Shown: positions 7,782-16,935, counted from the first letter of the stretch. The stretch is 64,000 nt of DNA from Vibrio neonatus (GCF_024346975.1 NZ_AP024885.1:1550001-1614000), one strand, 5' to 3'. Numbers and translations are program-made. Notes: generated from the letters alone by a model not told the origin.

Positions 7782-9050
7782 ATGGCAAATACCACTCTTT
7801 CAGCCAATTCTCCTACTCGATTAGGAACACTGGTTCGCTCATTAGGCCCAGGTATCATGGCCGCCGCTGCCGCTGTCGGTGGGTCTCATTTAGTGGCCTC
7901 CACCAAAGCTGGCGCTATTTATGGCTGGCAACTGGCTATTTTGATCTTGCTTGTGAACCTTCTAAAATACCCGTTTTTTAAAGCAGGCGTGCAATACACG
8001 GTTGGAACAAAAACCAGCTTAGTGGAAGGTTACTCCAATCTTGGTAAGCCTTACCTGATTTTATTTGCTCTATTAAGTGTTATCTCGTCTGTGGTCAACA
8101 CCGCCGCTCTGCTGATGTTTAGCGCCAGTTTATTGGCCTATTTCATTCCTTTTGATCTGTCGATGACCACACTGTCCATCATCATACTGGTGACATGCCT
8201 AAGTATTTTATTTGTTGGGCACTACAAAGCATTAGATGCTTTATCAAAAATCATCATGGTGGTATTAACCATCACCACATTAATTGCAGTGGCGATAGCG
8301 TTTGGTAATCCTGTAACACCAGAGCCAGACTTTGTATCACCCTCGCCTTGGACGCTTGCCGCAATTGGTTTTATTGTCGTGACTATGGGTTGGATGCCCG
8401 CCCCTATCGAAATATCGAGCCTAACGTCAATGTGGCTAAAAAGTCAGTGCAGAGATCAAGAGGTGACGCCAAAATCGGCACTGTTTGACTTTAACGTGGG
8501 TTATATTGGAACAGCAATCTTAGCCTTAGTGTTTGTCTCTTTGGGTGCACTATTGCTACATGGCTCAGGTGTTGAACTGCAAGCTTCTGGAGTTGGTTTT
8601 TCTCATCAGCTAATTGGACTATACGCTTCTACCATTGGCGAATGGTCGCGCTACTTGGTGGCAATCATTGCCTTCTTCTGTATCTTTGGCAGTACCATCA
8701 CCGTGATTGATGGTTATTCACGCGTCATTACCGAATCTCAGCGATTACTGCGTAAAGACCAAACCATTCATCCAATGACCAATCAAATTTGGATGCTAGT
8801 GGTGTCACTATCAGCACTGTTTATCGTGGTCTTTTTGGCCAAAGCGCTGCTACCAATGCTGAACTTTGCAATGGTATTGGCATTTATTACAACGCCATTT
8901 TTCGCACTGCTGAACTTTATTTTAGTTACGCGCACCCCACTACCTGCCGAGCTTGCGGTAGGACCAAAACTGAAAGCACTGTCCATTGTTGGGCTTATCT
9001 ATTTATTTGGTTTCTTAGCTCTATTTGTGTGGTGGAAGTGGTTTATGTAA
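7782..9050 (+). CDS. NRAMP-family (MntH-related) transporter lacking the canonical metal motif
   Basis: 422 residues with about 11 membrane helices. The opening (RSLGPGIMAAAAAVGGSHLV) aligns with the start of NRAMP transporters. Where Mn/Fe transporters have DPGN in helix 1, this protein has VGGS; where helix 6 usually has MPH, it has MPAP. The transition-metal site is therefore absent and Mn or Fe transport should not be assumed. NRAMP-related Mg transporters and other LeuT-fold branches show similar losses. It appears monocistronic, with paired palindromes upstream and an inverted repeat downstream. Confidence 0.75.
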   Translation: MANTTLSANSPTRLGTLVRSLGPGIMAAAAAVGGSHLVASTKAGAIYGWQLAILILLVNLLKYPFFKAGVQYTVGTKTSLVEGYSNLGKPYLILFALLSVISSVVNTAALLMFSASLLAYFIPFDLSMTTLSIIILVTCLSILFVGHYKALDALSKIIMVVLTITTLIAVAIAFGNPVTPEPDFVSPSPWTLAAIGFIVVTMGWMPAPIEISSLTSMWLKSQCRDQEVTPKSALFDFNVGYIGTAILALVFVSLGALLLHGSGVELQASGVGFSHQLIGLYASTIGEWSRYLVAIIAFFCIFGSTITVIDGYSRVITESQRLLRKDQTIHPMTNQIWMLVVSLSALFIVVFLAKALLPMLNFAMVLAFITTPFFALLNFILVTRTPLPAELAVGPKLKALSIVGLIYLFGFLALFVWWKWFM

Positions 9051-9113
9051 ACCATTCTGCTGATAGCAAAAATGGAATCATCGCGATCAAGGCATAGCGC
9101 TTTGGTGGTGGTA

Positions 9114-9146
9114 ATACTAAAGGGGCGTATTAAGCCCCTTTAGTAT
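9114..9146. terminator. Terminator-like inverted repeat after the NRAMP-like gene
   Basis: Perfect 13-bp stem ATACTAAAGGGGC / GCCCCTTTAGTAT with a 7-nt loop. There is no long T tract, but the stem is GC-strong at its tip and sits 64 bp after the stop. Confidence 0.6.
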
Positions 9147-9389
9147 GCGAGTTAGGTTTTAAGTTTGTGATTTTTGTTTGTGATCAGGGATTGTTGGTGA
9201 ACTTAAAATGCCCCTCTCCTGCTAGGGGTAAAATATTATGCAAAAAGAAAGACCTGATCCCGTAGATATTATAATGTCATTAACCTGTCTTTAGAATTGG
9301 GGTAGCATCAGTTTAGTGGATGTAATGAAGCTCTTGAAAACTCTGTTGCTTCTTTTGTTTCTGTTGGTAGATAGAGAATATGGTCTGAT
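9147..9389. other. AT-rich intergenic region before the ApeA-like gene
   Basis: No supported gene. It contains a short hairpin (CCCCT...AGGGG near 9211-9228) and presumably the promoter of the ApeA-like gene. Its composition is closer to that gene than to the NRAMP gene. Confidence 0.35.
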
Positions 9390-10889
9390 ATGAATAATTA
9401 TAATGGTAAGAAGTTTTCGTGTGAGTTTATAATTGGCGATTGCAAAACCTTTGGTGAAATTATCTTTAATGGTATGAATACAAAGGCTGAGATATGGTCT
9501 AGTGAGCCAATTATAATTAATAATGTCAGTGACAATATTAATGGTCTTATATATGACGGGATGAAGCATATTACACTTATGGATTCCATTTTTCTATCCC
9601 AAAATGGTACATCGAGTGTCAGACAGGGTGATAAGTATGTTAGTCGGTATAGTTGTGTTATACACCCAAGATTTGTTGTTATCGGTACAGAATGGCTTGA
9701 AAACACCGCTAGTATAGAAAAAGTATGGTTCTCTACTGATAAACTCGAGAAGGTCTTTCATGACCATCACGCATTTAGAACGGTGGTTAATGTCGATGAG
9801 AGTTTAGTTAATGATTTGATTAAGCAAGACCTAGAGAGTTCAGAGAGTAAATTTGGCTATCAAGCCAATATCGATAATCATGCTGTTAAAAAATATCATG
9901 ATATGGGTACTCATCCTTCTCTCTATATATACACTGGAAGTAAAGAAATACTCTCGTTCAAAACCAGCTTTGGTGACTTTTCTTTATACCATATTGAAGG
10001 TCAAAGATCGTATGGTAGTAGTGGGATAAAATCTGACATATTGACACAATTTTATATATTTTTGAATGAATCGGTTAGTGTACAGAAAATAATTTATGAG
10101 TGTTGGAAGGTTCTTACCTTTATTAATGTGCTTAGTGGTAAAGAAGGCTATCTATCAAAAGTAGACATCCAAAAAAAAGGAGATAACAAAGGTGGCTATT
10201 TTGAAATCTATATATCAACCGACCACGTAGAACAAACGGATGAGCACTTTGATTCACTATTAAATACAACAATGGGAAAGGACTATTTAAGCAAAATCTT
10301 TCAAGCATGGTTTGATAGGGACGAGGAATGGAAGGATTCGAGAAATCAATTGTGCCTCACATATTCCTCCAATAAATATAATATAGATAGAGTAGTTAGA
10401 TGCGCTAATGTTTTTGATTTAATTCCAGATAAGTCTAAGGTGGACTTGCCTGAAGATATTAATGAAGCAAAGGCTCAAGCTCGTAAAATTTTTAGAGCGT
10501 TACCGGATAGTTTAGAAAAGCAATCAATCCTGCAAGCTCTCGGTAGATTAGGTACAAAAACGCTTAAGTATAAAATTGACGATCGTATAGACATTATTTA
10601 TTCAAATAGTGATTTCGCATTCGATGATTTGAGATTTGTTGCTCATCAAGCTGTAGACTGTAGGAATTATTTTGTTCATGGTGGTAATAAGAAATTTGAT
10701 TATGAATTGCACTTTGATATGGTCAACTTCTTTATTGATACTTTAGAATTTATATTTGTAGTTTCAGATTTAATAGAATGTGGTTGGAAGTTTGACGATT
10801 GGTGTAATCCATATATCCCAAGCCATAAGGTAGGGATATACTTGATCTCTTATCCTCATTACCTAGCTGAATTACGCTCGATAACATAA
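9390..10889 (+). CDS. ApeA-like HEPN-domain protein, candidate anti-phage RNase
   Basis: 499 residues, predicted soluble, from a strikingly AT-rich gene. The N-terminal half follows the layout of ApeA N-terminal domains: GEIIFNGMNTKAEI, then NINGLIYDGMKHITLMD, IHPRFVVIGTEW and VWFSTDKLEKVF. The C-terminal region is helical and ends in CRNYFVHGG, an Arg425-x4-His430 signature of HEPN ribonucleases. ApeA is a single-gene abortive-infection system in which the HEPN domain is thought to cleave RNA when phage is sensed. Composition and the adjacent IS256 element suggest horizontal acquisition. Alternative: another HEPN-family protein with no defence role. Confidence 0.65.
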   Translation: MNNYNGKKFSCEFIIGDCKTFGEIIFNGMNTKAEIWSSEPIIINNVSDNINGLIYDGMKHITLMDSIFLSQNGTSSVRQGDKYVSRYSCVIHPRFVVIGTEWLENTASIEKVWFSTDKLEKVFHDHHAFRTVVNVDESLVNDLIKQDLESSESKFGYQANIDNHAVKKYHDMGTHPSLYIYTGSKEILSFKTSFGDFSLYHIEGQRSYGSSGIKSDILTQFYIFLNESVSVQKIIYECWKVLTFINVLSGKEGYLSKVDIQKKGDNKGGYFEIYISTDHVEQTDEHFDSLLNTTMGKDYLSKIFQAWFDRDEEWKDSRNQLCLTYSSNKYNIDRVVRCANVFDLIPDKSKVDLPEDINEAKAQARKIFRALPDSLEKQSILQALGRLGTKTLKYKIDDRIDIIYSNSDFAFDDLRFVAHQAVDCRNYFVHGGNKKFDYELHFDMVNFFIDTLEFIFVVSDLIECGWKFDDWCNPYIPSHKVGIYLISYPHYLAELRSIT

Positions 10890-11045
10890 AAGTAACTAGA
10901 TTGTCTTGTCTCATGATAGGGCTCAGAGCGAGAGGAGTTACGTACAGTTATCCAAGTGCTCACCCCCTCTACGGAGACGGCGCTAACCTTAAGCCTTATG
11001 ATTATCCGCATTGAAAGGAAGGATACGATCAAGTTTTGTGAATCA
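10890..11045. other. Intergenic segment between the ApeA-like gene and the IS element
   Basis: Less AT-rich than the preceding gene. It contains a block around 10920-10995 with several short complementary stretches (for example near CTCACCCCCTCTACGGAG). It might be a structured RNA or the remnant of another element, but nothing is recognised. Confidence 0.25.
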
Positions 11046-11053
11046 AATTGGTG
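11046..11053. repeat. IS256 target-site duplication, left copy
   Basis: AATTGGTG directly abuts the left inverted repeat and is repeated exactly at 12359-12366. The 8-bp length is that expected for IS256-family insertion. Confidence 0.9.
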
Positions 11054-12358
11054 GAGACTGTCCTAAATTCTGTGTAATTGCCTAAACTAAGCCTTAAAGG
11101 CTAAGGATAGGCAATATGAATAAGAAAGAACTTGAAGCTTTCGCTAAGGAAGCTGCTAAAGGAATTAAAACTCCTGAAGACTTAACTGAGTTCAGCCAAA
11201 TGCTGAAGAAAATAACGGTTGAGGCTGCTCTCAATGCAGAGATGGATGCGCACCTTGGCTACGAAAAACATAAGCCCTCTAAGTCTAATAATTACCGCAA
11301 TGGCAAGAGCAGTAAACGCGTAAAAACCGAAGATGGAGAGTTTGAACTTGATACTCCTCGGGATCGCCTTGGCTCGTTTGAACCTAAACTGGTCAAAAAA
11401 CACCAATCACGATTTACCTCTATGGATGACAAAATCTTGTGGCTCTATGCCCAAGGAATGAGTACTCGCGATATCGTCAATGCTTTCGATGAATGGTATG
11501 GCGCAGATATATCACCTAGCCTCGTATCACGAGTGACAAATGCGGTAATAGAAGAAATAGTTGAGTGGCAATCTAGGCCACTTGACGCCATTTATCCCAT
11601 CGTTTATCTCGATTGTATTGTGGTCAAGATCCGCCAAGACAAACGTATTATCAATAAGTCGGTCTTCCTCGCTCTAGGTATTAACACTGATGGTCAGAAA
11701 GAACTCATGGGCATGTGGATAGCAGAAAACGAGGGCGCTAAATTTTGGTTGAGTGTTTTAACTGAGCTCAATCAACGTGGTGTTGAAGACATTCTTATTG
11801 CTTGTGTGGATGGATTAAAGGGGTTTCCCGATGCCATCAACACGGTTTTCCCCCAAACGCATATTCAGCTGTGTATCGTCCATATGGTACGAAACTCATT
11901 AAAGTATGTGTCATGGAAAGATTATAAGGCCGTCACAGCTGACCTAAAGCGTGTGTATCGCTCAGCTACAGAAGATGAGGCTTTACTTGAGCTAGAGCGC
12001 TTTGGCGAAGCCTGGGATAGTCAATATCCACAAATCTCCAAGTCCTGGCGCAATCATTGGCAGAACCTCAACACGCTGTTCAACTACCCTGAAGATATTC
12101 GTAGAGCTATCTACACAACTAATGCTATTGAATCTCTCAACAGCGTGATACGTAAAGCACTAAAAAAACGAAAGATCTTCCCAAACGATGAGGCTGCAAC
12201 AAAAATGGTATACCTAGCGATCAAAGACGCCAGCAAGAAATGGACGATGCCCATTCAAAACTGGCGTCAGGCTATGAGTCGGTTTATTATCGAGTTCGAG
12301 GAACGTCTCGAAAAGCACATTAACTAAATGGCAATTACACAGAATCTGTTACAGCCTC
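11054..12358 (+). mobile_element. Complete IS256-family insertion sequence (1305 bp)
   Basis: Bounded by 29-bp imperfect inverted repeats at 11054-11082 (GAGACTGTCCTAAATTCTGT...) and 12330-12358. The inner 16 bp (ATTCTGTGTAATTGCC) are identical in both ends. A single 403-codon transposase fills the element, and an 8-bp target duplication flanks it. Everything required for transposition is intact, and the perfect duplication suggests a recent insertion. It lies 164 bp after the ApeA-like gene and interrupts no evident gene. Confidence 0.93.
11116..12327 (+). CDS. IS256-family transposase
   Basis: 403-residue DDE transposase of the IS256 (Transposase_mut) family. N-terminal part: LNAEMDAHLGYEKHKPS, typical of the family. 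Catalytic acids are readable in VYLDCIVVKIR (first Asp), LIACVDGLKGFPDAI (second Asp) and TTNAIESLNSVIRKALK (Glu). The insertion between the second Asp and the Glu is the helical all-alpha domain usual in IS256. A short upstream leader with a GGCAATATG context precedes the ATG. Full length, with no frameshift or stop, so probably active. Confidence 0.93.
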   Translation: MNKKELEAFAKEAAKGIKTPEDLTEFSQMLKKITVEAALNAEMDAHLGYEKHKPSKSNNYRNGKSSKRVKTEDGEFELDTPRDRLGSFEPKLVKKHQSRFTSMDDKILWLYAQGMSTRDIVNAFDEWYGADISPSLVSRVTNAVIEEIVEWQSRPLDAIYPIVYLDCIVVKIRQDKRIINKSVFLALGINTDGQKELMGMWIAENEGAKFWLSVLTELNQRGVEDILIACVDGLKGFPDAINTVFPQTHIQLCIVHMVRNSLKYVSWKDYKAVTADLKRVYRSATEDEALLELERFGEAWDSQYPQISKSWRNHWQNLNTLFNYPEDIRRAIYTTNAIESLNSVIRKALKKRKIFPNDEAATKMVYLAIKDASKKWTMPIQNWRQAMSRFIIEFEERLEKHIN

Positions 12359-12366
12359 AATTGGTG
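12359..12366. repeat. IS256 target-site duplication, right copy
   Basis: AATTGGTG, identical to 11046-11053, immediately after the right inverted repeat. Confidence 0.9.
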
Positions 12367-12422
12367 TCTTAAATTGACTGATTAATTCAATTACGTTTCT
12401 CATTTTTATATTTCCAATGGCA

Positions 12423-12442
12423 AGCCACCAACTTGGGTGGCT
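12423..12442 (-). terminator. Hairpin terminator of the lipoprotein gene
   Basis: 7-bp stem AGCCACC / GGTGGCT around a 6-nt loop, 11 bp after the stop codon of the minus-strand lipoprotein gene. Confidence 0.6.
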
Positions 12443-12452
12443 CATTATTGCC

Positions 12453-13379
12453 TTATGCTGCTGGCACTGATGAAACTTGTGCATCTAGAAAGCTGGCCAC
12501 TCTCCTCAACTCGTCGTTTGTATTTTCTGCGGTATCGCCAAGTGCTTGACCAGAGATGAGAGCTTTAATCTCTGGGCGCTCATCACCCCAAGACCTCAAC
12601 ACGTAGTAATCCATTAACTGGAAATACCCGCCCGCAGCTTGTCGGGTAAAGGATGTAGCACCGTAACCGACGGTACCAGTTTTAATTTCAAAGCCTCTGA
12701 TGTTACTATTCCAACGCACAGCAAACTCGTTAATCGTTTGCGTGCGTATTGTCCCGTCATCTTGAGTGGCACTTGCAATGGTCGTTGCGGTGACAGGCAA
12801 TCGATAGTAGTTTGAAACCGATATTAGTAATTTTCGGTTACTCTTAGCACTGATGGCTTTCTCATAAGTCAGATCTGCGCTAACGTAGCCACTAAAGCGC
12901 TTAATGCCTATTTGGTTGATCGCGACGCCGCCCGTCATCTCGCTAGCACTAGTCACAGGTAAAGCAAACGCTTGGCAAATATCATCAAAACCACGATAAG
13001 CGATGCCGGTTGCGTCAGTATAGTCAGCATATTCTGAAGCGAGCTTTTCGTCAGCCACCCTAAGATTGTAAATTGTCCACTGTGACTCAGCTGGCTGACT
13101 CACTAGGCAATGAGTTGGTATTTTATCGGGCGTTTTCTGTGGTACTTTTGGCGGCACAACGATAGGAGCCTTCTCTGGATAAGCCATAGCGGGTGTAAGC
13201 GCAGTTGCCGGGATTGAATCATTGTGGGCATCAACCATATTGTTGATAAGTTCGGCTTGATCCGGATTAGTAACTTCAACCTTCTTTGGTGTGGGAGTAT
13301 TGGAACCACCGCAACCGGTTAAAATAAGAGTTGGCAGCATCACGACGCCAACTAGAAGATTCTTTTTGAGATGTGCCAC
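12453..13379 (-). CDS. Lipoprotein of unknown function
   Basis: 308 residues with a lipoprotein signal peptide ending in the lipobox LILTGC-GG, so it is lipid-anchored. A Pro/Lys-rich linker (KAPIVVPPKVPQKTPDK) follows at about residues 70-87. The remaining domain has no recognised motif; it is rich in Ser, Thr and Ala and contains one Cys pair candidate (THCLVSQ and DDICQAF). It is monocistronic with its own hairpin terminator. The right flank of the IS256 element is about 95 bp beyond its 3' end. Confidence 0.7.
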   Translation of the reverse strand: MAHLKKNLLVGVVMLPTLILTGCGGSNTPTPKKVEVTNPDQAELINNMVDAHNDSIPATALTPAMAYPEKAPIVVPPKVPQKTPDKIPTHCLVSQPAESQWTIYNLRVADEKLASEYADYTDATGIAYRGFDDICQAFALPVTSASEMTGGVAINQIGIKRFSGYVSADLTYEKAISAKSNRKLLISVSNYYRLPVTATTIASATQDDGTIRTQTINEFAVRWNSNIRGFEIKTGTVGYGATSFTRQAAGGYFQLMDYYVLRSWGDERPEIKALISGQALGDTAENTNDELRRVASFLDAQVSSVPAA

Positions 13380-13601
13380 TGCGTTTTCCTTTGCTGGATG
13401 TACTATCTGAATAAATAAAACGCTATTATATTGCTAGAGCTCCATTTGAAACACTTAGTTTAATGGTAATTTAGGTTCCGCTAATAAGTACGGATAGTGG
13501 TACGCCTCCTTCCATAGGCCCATCAGAGATAATGTTTGGCTTTGCCTAAGTAGAAGTGTTGGTATTTCAAATTTTTAATCCCTAATCGGTTTCCCCCATA
13601 A
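13380..13601. other. Intergenic region upstream of the lipoprotein gene
   Basis: About 220 bp, with no ORF that has a ribosome site. It must contain the lipoprotein promoter. No known riboswitch or operator was recognised. Confidence 0.35.
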
Positions 13602-13644
13602 AAACGCCTCAATGAGTCTGAAGTGACTATGCATTGAGGCGTTT
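13602..13644 (-). terminator. Long-stem terminator of the U32-family gene
   Basis: Perfect 13-bp inverted repeat AAACGCCTCAATG / CATTGAGGCGTTT with a 17-nt loop, 86 bp beyond the U32 gene's stop, with A-runs at the base on the relevant side. Confidence 0.65.
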
Positions 13645-13729
13645 GAGTGCATTTACAAGGCTAAAACGCAATGGCTCGCATCACGATTCCTTTTTCTGTC
13701 CCATCCCAAATAAAAGAATAAAAACCTAT

Positions 13730-15721
13730 CTAGATACCTTTATGGTACTGCTGATTAACCGTTGGTGTTAACGCATTATGGACATTGCCCACTGCACCCT
13801 CTTCACCTTGCTTGAGTGCATCTAAAAAGAGTTCGATTAACTGCCCTTTTGACACTGCCACTTGCGTTTCAGTTTGAATGTCTCGAAGATCAATCATTAC
13901 ATCGGTCAGCAAGTTAGGGAAATCTGCAAGTATCTCTAAGTTCAGCACGTTGTGCTCACTGTAGATGCTGTTGTGGCTGCCTTTATGCTTTTGAATGACA
14001 TACGGATTATCTTTTAGATTGATAATGGACGTGCGTTTTTCACAGCGTTTTAAACAGCCTTTATTCACTTTGATTTTCTTACAGCCTTCGGTTTGTTGGA
14101 ATAAACACTGGCGACTGGTTAGCAAAGTATTTGGGTGATAAATGCTGTAGAAGGTTCTGAAGTTTTGTGGACGCTTTAACTGACGAATTTGCACTTTGCT
14201 CAACTCGTTAGAGATGAACGCACCAGTTGCGCCAAATTCTTGTTGCTGACAATGCATCGCAAATGAGTTTGACGTATTCATGTGCGGCCCTGCCACCCAT
14301 GCTAAATTCATCTGCTGCGCTTGATACGCCACACCTGCATTGTTGGTGATTAACATTTCAGGGCGCACAGCCGCTAAAAACTCTATTGAAGCGGAGAAAT
14401 CCTCACCAATCAAAATGGCAGGGAAACAAGGTTTAAGCTGTGGGTGCTCAGTAAAGAGTGTGATAAGTTTCGCCAGCTCTGCCTTTACGCCCATTGGCAT
14501 TTGGTAATACACGTCCACATCACAATGAGACAGTAGACTCACATCTTCTGGCGATGAAATCAGCACTGAAAGATGCGCCACTGCGTTCTCTGGTTGATGA
14601 TGAGACAAAGTTAAAATCTTCGAGGTATCAATACCACTTTTTAACGTCGAACCATGCCCTGTTTCGGCGGTCACATCAAAGTCAGCGGTTGCCTTAGCCA
14701 CATGCTCAATGATTTGCGTTTTATCATCGTAAAGCTTGGTTTTAACGCTGTTGACCTGCTCTTCTGAGGTGCATTGATACACTTTAGAGAAATGCGTAAC
14801 CGCATTATCTCTTGGGTTATCAATGAACATGTTTTTGCCAAAGTTGCCCTGCAAAAAGCCGTTCGAGAAATCGCGGTTAAATACGGTATACAGCTCAGTT
14901 TTATCGGTTAATAGTGGCTCACCATCGCAAAATCTGTCTATCTGCTTGCGCCAATTATCCACCACAGTAAACACATAGTGAGATTTTTTAATGCGCCCTT
15001 CTACTTTCAATGAATACACACCAGCATCAACTAGCGCTTCGAGATCGCCAAAAGCAGAATTATCTTTTAAATTTAACGGGTAATGGCTGCCCATTTCTGT
15101 CGTTTGATACTGATCGCGACAAGGCTGACTGCATCGACCTCGGTTGCCAGATGCTCCGTTTCTTGCCGAACTGATGTAGCACAAGCCAGAAAAACCAATG
15201 CAGTAAGAGCCATGCACAAACACTTCCATCAATACATCGTGCTGCAAACCAAATTGCGCAAGATGTTTGATTTCTTGAATATTAAGCTCACGCGACAAAT
15301 TCACGCGACTGGTGCCTAATTGATTCAGAAACAGTATTTGTCCTTCATTGTGCGTGTTCAACTGCGTAGAAGCATGCACATCTAACTCTGGGAAGTGATG
15401 TTTAAGCAGGTAGGCTAAGCCTAAATCTTGTACGATAACGCCATCCACTTTTGTGGTGTTCAGCTGACTGAGCAAACGCACAATAGCAGGCAATTCGCTC
15501 TCTAATATCAATACGTTAAGCGTGACAAAGATTTTACATTGATGCTGATGCGCCAGTTCAATCACACCATTTAGGTTATCTAAAGTCAGGTTTGTGGCTC
15601 TATTACGAGCGTTAAACCTGTCTAAACCACAATAAATTGCGTCTGCTCCGGCTGCGATTGCCGCTTTAATTGAATCTAGATCACCGCCAGGTGCCAATAG
15701 CTCGAACTGTTCTCTTTTCAC
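13730..15721 (-). CDS. U32-family protein (possible RNA hydroxylase), Cys-rich
   Basis: 663 residues from a GTG start with a GGGGA ribosome site. The N-terminal 300 residues carry the U32 signature: ELLAPGGDLDSIKAAIAAGADAIYCG, KIFVTLNVL, VDGVIVQDLG, HASTQLN, FVHGSYCIGFSGLCYISS and GNRGRCSQPCRDQY. The four Cys around residues 170-200 correspond to the presumed cluster or metal site in RlhA and TrhP, enzymes that hydroxylate 23S rRNA and tRNA from prephenate. The C-terminal third has extra Cys (TEGCKKIKVNKGCLKRCEKR) unlike E. coli RlhA. 'Collagenase-like peptidase' is the older name; RNA modification is more likely. Confidence 0.7.
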   Translation of the reverse strand: MKREQFELLAPGGDLDSIKAAIAAGADAIYCGLDRFNARNRATNLTLDNLNGVIELAHQHQCKIFVTLNVLILESELPAIVRLLSQLNTTKVDGVIVQDLGLAYLLKHHFPELDVHASTQLNTHNEGQILFLNQLGTSRVNLSRELNIQEIKHLAQFGLQHDVLMEVFVHGSYCIGFSGLCYISSARNGASGNRGRCSQPCRDQYQTTEMGSHYPLNLKDNSAFGDLEALVDAGVYSLKVEGRIKKSHYVFTVVDNWRKQIDRFCDGEPLLTDKTELYTVFNRDFSNGFLQGNFGKNMFIDNPRDNAVTHFSKVYQCTSEEQVNSVKTKLYDDKTQIIEHVAKATADFDVTAETGHGSTLKSGIDTSKILTLSHHQPENAVAHLSVLISSPEDVSLLSHCDVDVYYQMPMGVKAELAKLITLFTEHPQLKPCFPAILIGEDFSASIEFLAAVRPEMLITNNAGVAYQAQQMNLAWVAGPHMNTSNSFAMHCQQQEFGATGAFISNELSKVQIRQLKRPQNFRTFYSIYHPNTLLTSRQCLFQQTEGCKKIKVNKGCLKRCEKRTSIINLKDNPYVIQKHKGSHNSIYSEHNVLNLEILADFPNLLTDVMIDLRDIQTETQVAVSKGQLIELFLDALKQGEEGAVGNVHNALTPTVNQQYHKGI

Positions 15722-15946
15722 AATGTATCCCCGAGAAAATTAGGCGCACATCTTACGTCATAAAACACAAAAAGTAACCTTAGGTCACAGATCTTCAATT
15801 CACAATCAGCATAACTTTGACCGCTCTGGGTAGGAATGACTTTTACAAGCATGTGATAATCATGGCATTATATGCGCCTTGCTCATTTGTAGTACAAAAC
15901 CACATCATGAGTTTTTCCCGTCACACTTAACATTTTGCAGGCATTT

Positions 15947-16903
15947 ATGGGACTTTTAGATCAGCTCGCTTTTTCCATCTCGGTAACTGGGCCAATCTGT
16001 TTAATCTTGGTTATGGGCGTTGTCCTAAAAAAGACATCCGTAATTAATGACGTATTTATACAGAGCGCATCCAACCTCGTCTTTAAAGTCACCTTACCGA
16101 CCATGCTGTTTCTTAGCCTTGTGGAAGCCGATCATGACTTTGCCACCAGCGCCTCGTTAGTGGGCTTTACTGTGGGCAGTAGCTTGCTGTTTTTTGCTTT
16201 TTGTACTGCGCTAGTTGGCGTGATATTAAAAGGAAACAAAGACAACGGCGTTACCATACAAGGGGCATTTCGCTCGAACACCGGGATTATTGCCCTTGCC
16301 TACGTCGCTAATATTTACGGTAGCGATGGCGTTGCTACAGCGGCAATATACGTGGCGGCAACAACTCTGCTTTATAACGTATTGGCGGTTATATCGTTAA
16401 CACCGAAAGGCGAACAGTCAGGCAGTAGCGCAATAAAAGCCATGAGCAAAAGCATTACTAGCAATCCACTGATCATCTCAATTATTGCAGGACTGCTCTA
16501 CTCTGCTATAGGCTTGCCGATCCCTAAGGTTGCCTCAGACGCCGGTCATTACTTTGCTAGCATGACCTTACCTCTTGCGCTGCTTTGTACAGGCGGTTCA
16601 CTGGATCTTAAATCACTGCGAGCAGAAACCTTTGCCACTTGGCTTGCGACTGTAGTTAAGCTGGTTGTTGCACCAATATTTAGCTGTTTATTAGCCTACG
16701 CGCTAGGATTTCGCGCCGAAGCGCTAGGCATCATCTTCTTTATGACCGCAGCGCCAACCGCCGCCGCCAGTTATATTATGGCTCGCTCAATGGGCGGAAA
16801 CTCAACTCTGGCAGCCAATATTATCGCTCTAACCACTATCTTGTCGGTTATTACCACCACTATTGGTTTGGTAATTCTAAATAGTATGAATTTACTGTAT
16901 TAA
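15947..16903 (+). CDS. AEC-family (auxin efflux carrier type) permease
   Basis: 318 residues from the ATG at 15947, chosen over an in-frame TTG 12 nt upstream because AGG lies at the right distance. About ten membrane helices in two five-helix repeats, with the typical family features GVVLKKTSVIND at the start and the broken-helix regions SNLVFKVTLPTMLF and LPLALLCTGGSLDL. AEC proteins export carboxylates such as malate or other small anions. The substrate cannot be deduced. It is monocistronic and ends before a strong terminator. Confidence 0.82.
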   Translation: MGLLDQLAFSISVTGPICLILVMGVVLKKTSVINDVFIQSASNLVFKVTLPTMLFLSLVEADHDFATSASLVGFTVGSSLLFFAFCTALVGVILKGNKDNGVTIQGAFRSNTGIIALAYVANIYGSDGVATAAIYVAATTLLYNVLAVISLTPKGEQSGSSAIKAMSKSITSNPLIISIIAGLLYSAIGLPIPKVASDAGHYFASMTLPLALLCTGGSLDLKSLRAETFATWLATVVKLVVAPIFSCLLAYALGFRAEALGIIFFMTAAPTAAASYIMARSMGGNSTLAANIIALTTILSVITTTIGLVILNSMNLLY

Positions 16904-16935
16904 TAGCGATACTTCACAACAGAACATAAATGAAT

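Noticed and set aside
9251-9263. GACCTGATCCCG near 9251 as a tenth copy of the dispersed repeat
   Set aside because: Only about 11 of 23 positions are recognisable and the AAATTTC portion is missing. Treated as chance similarity.
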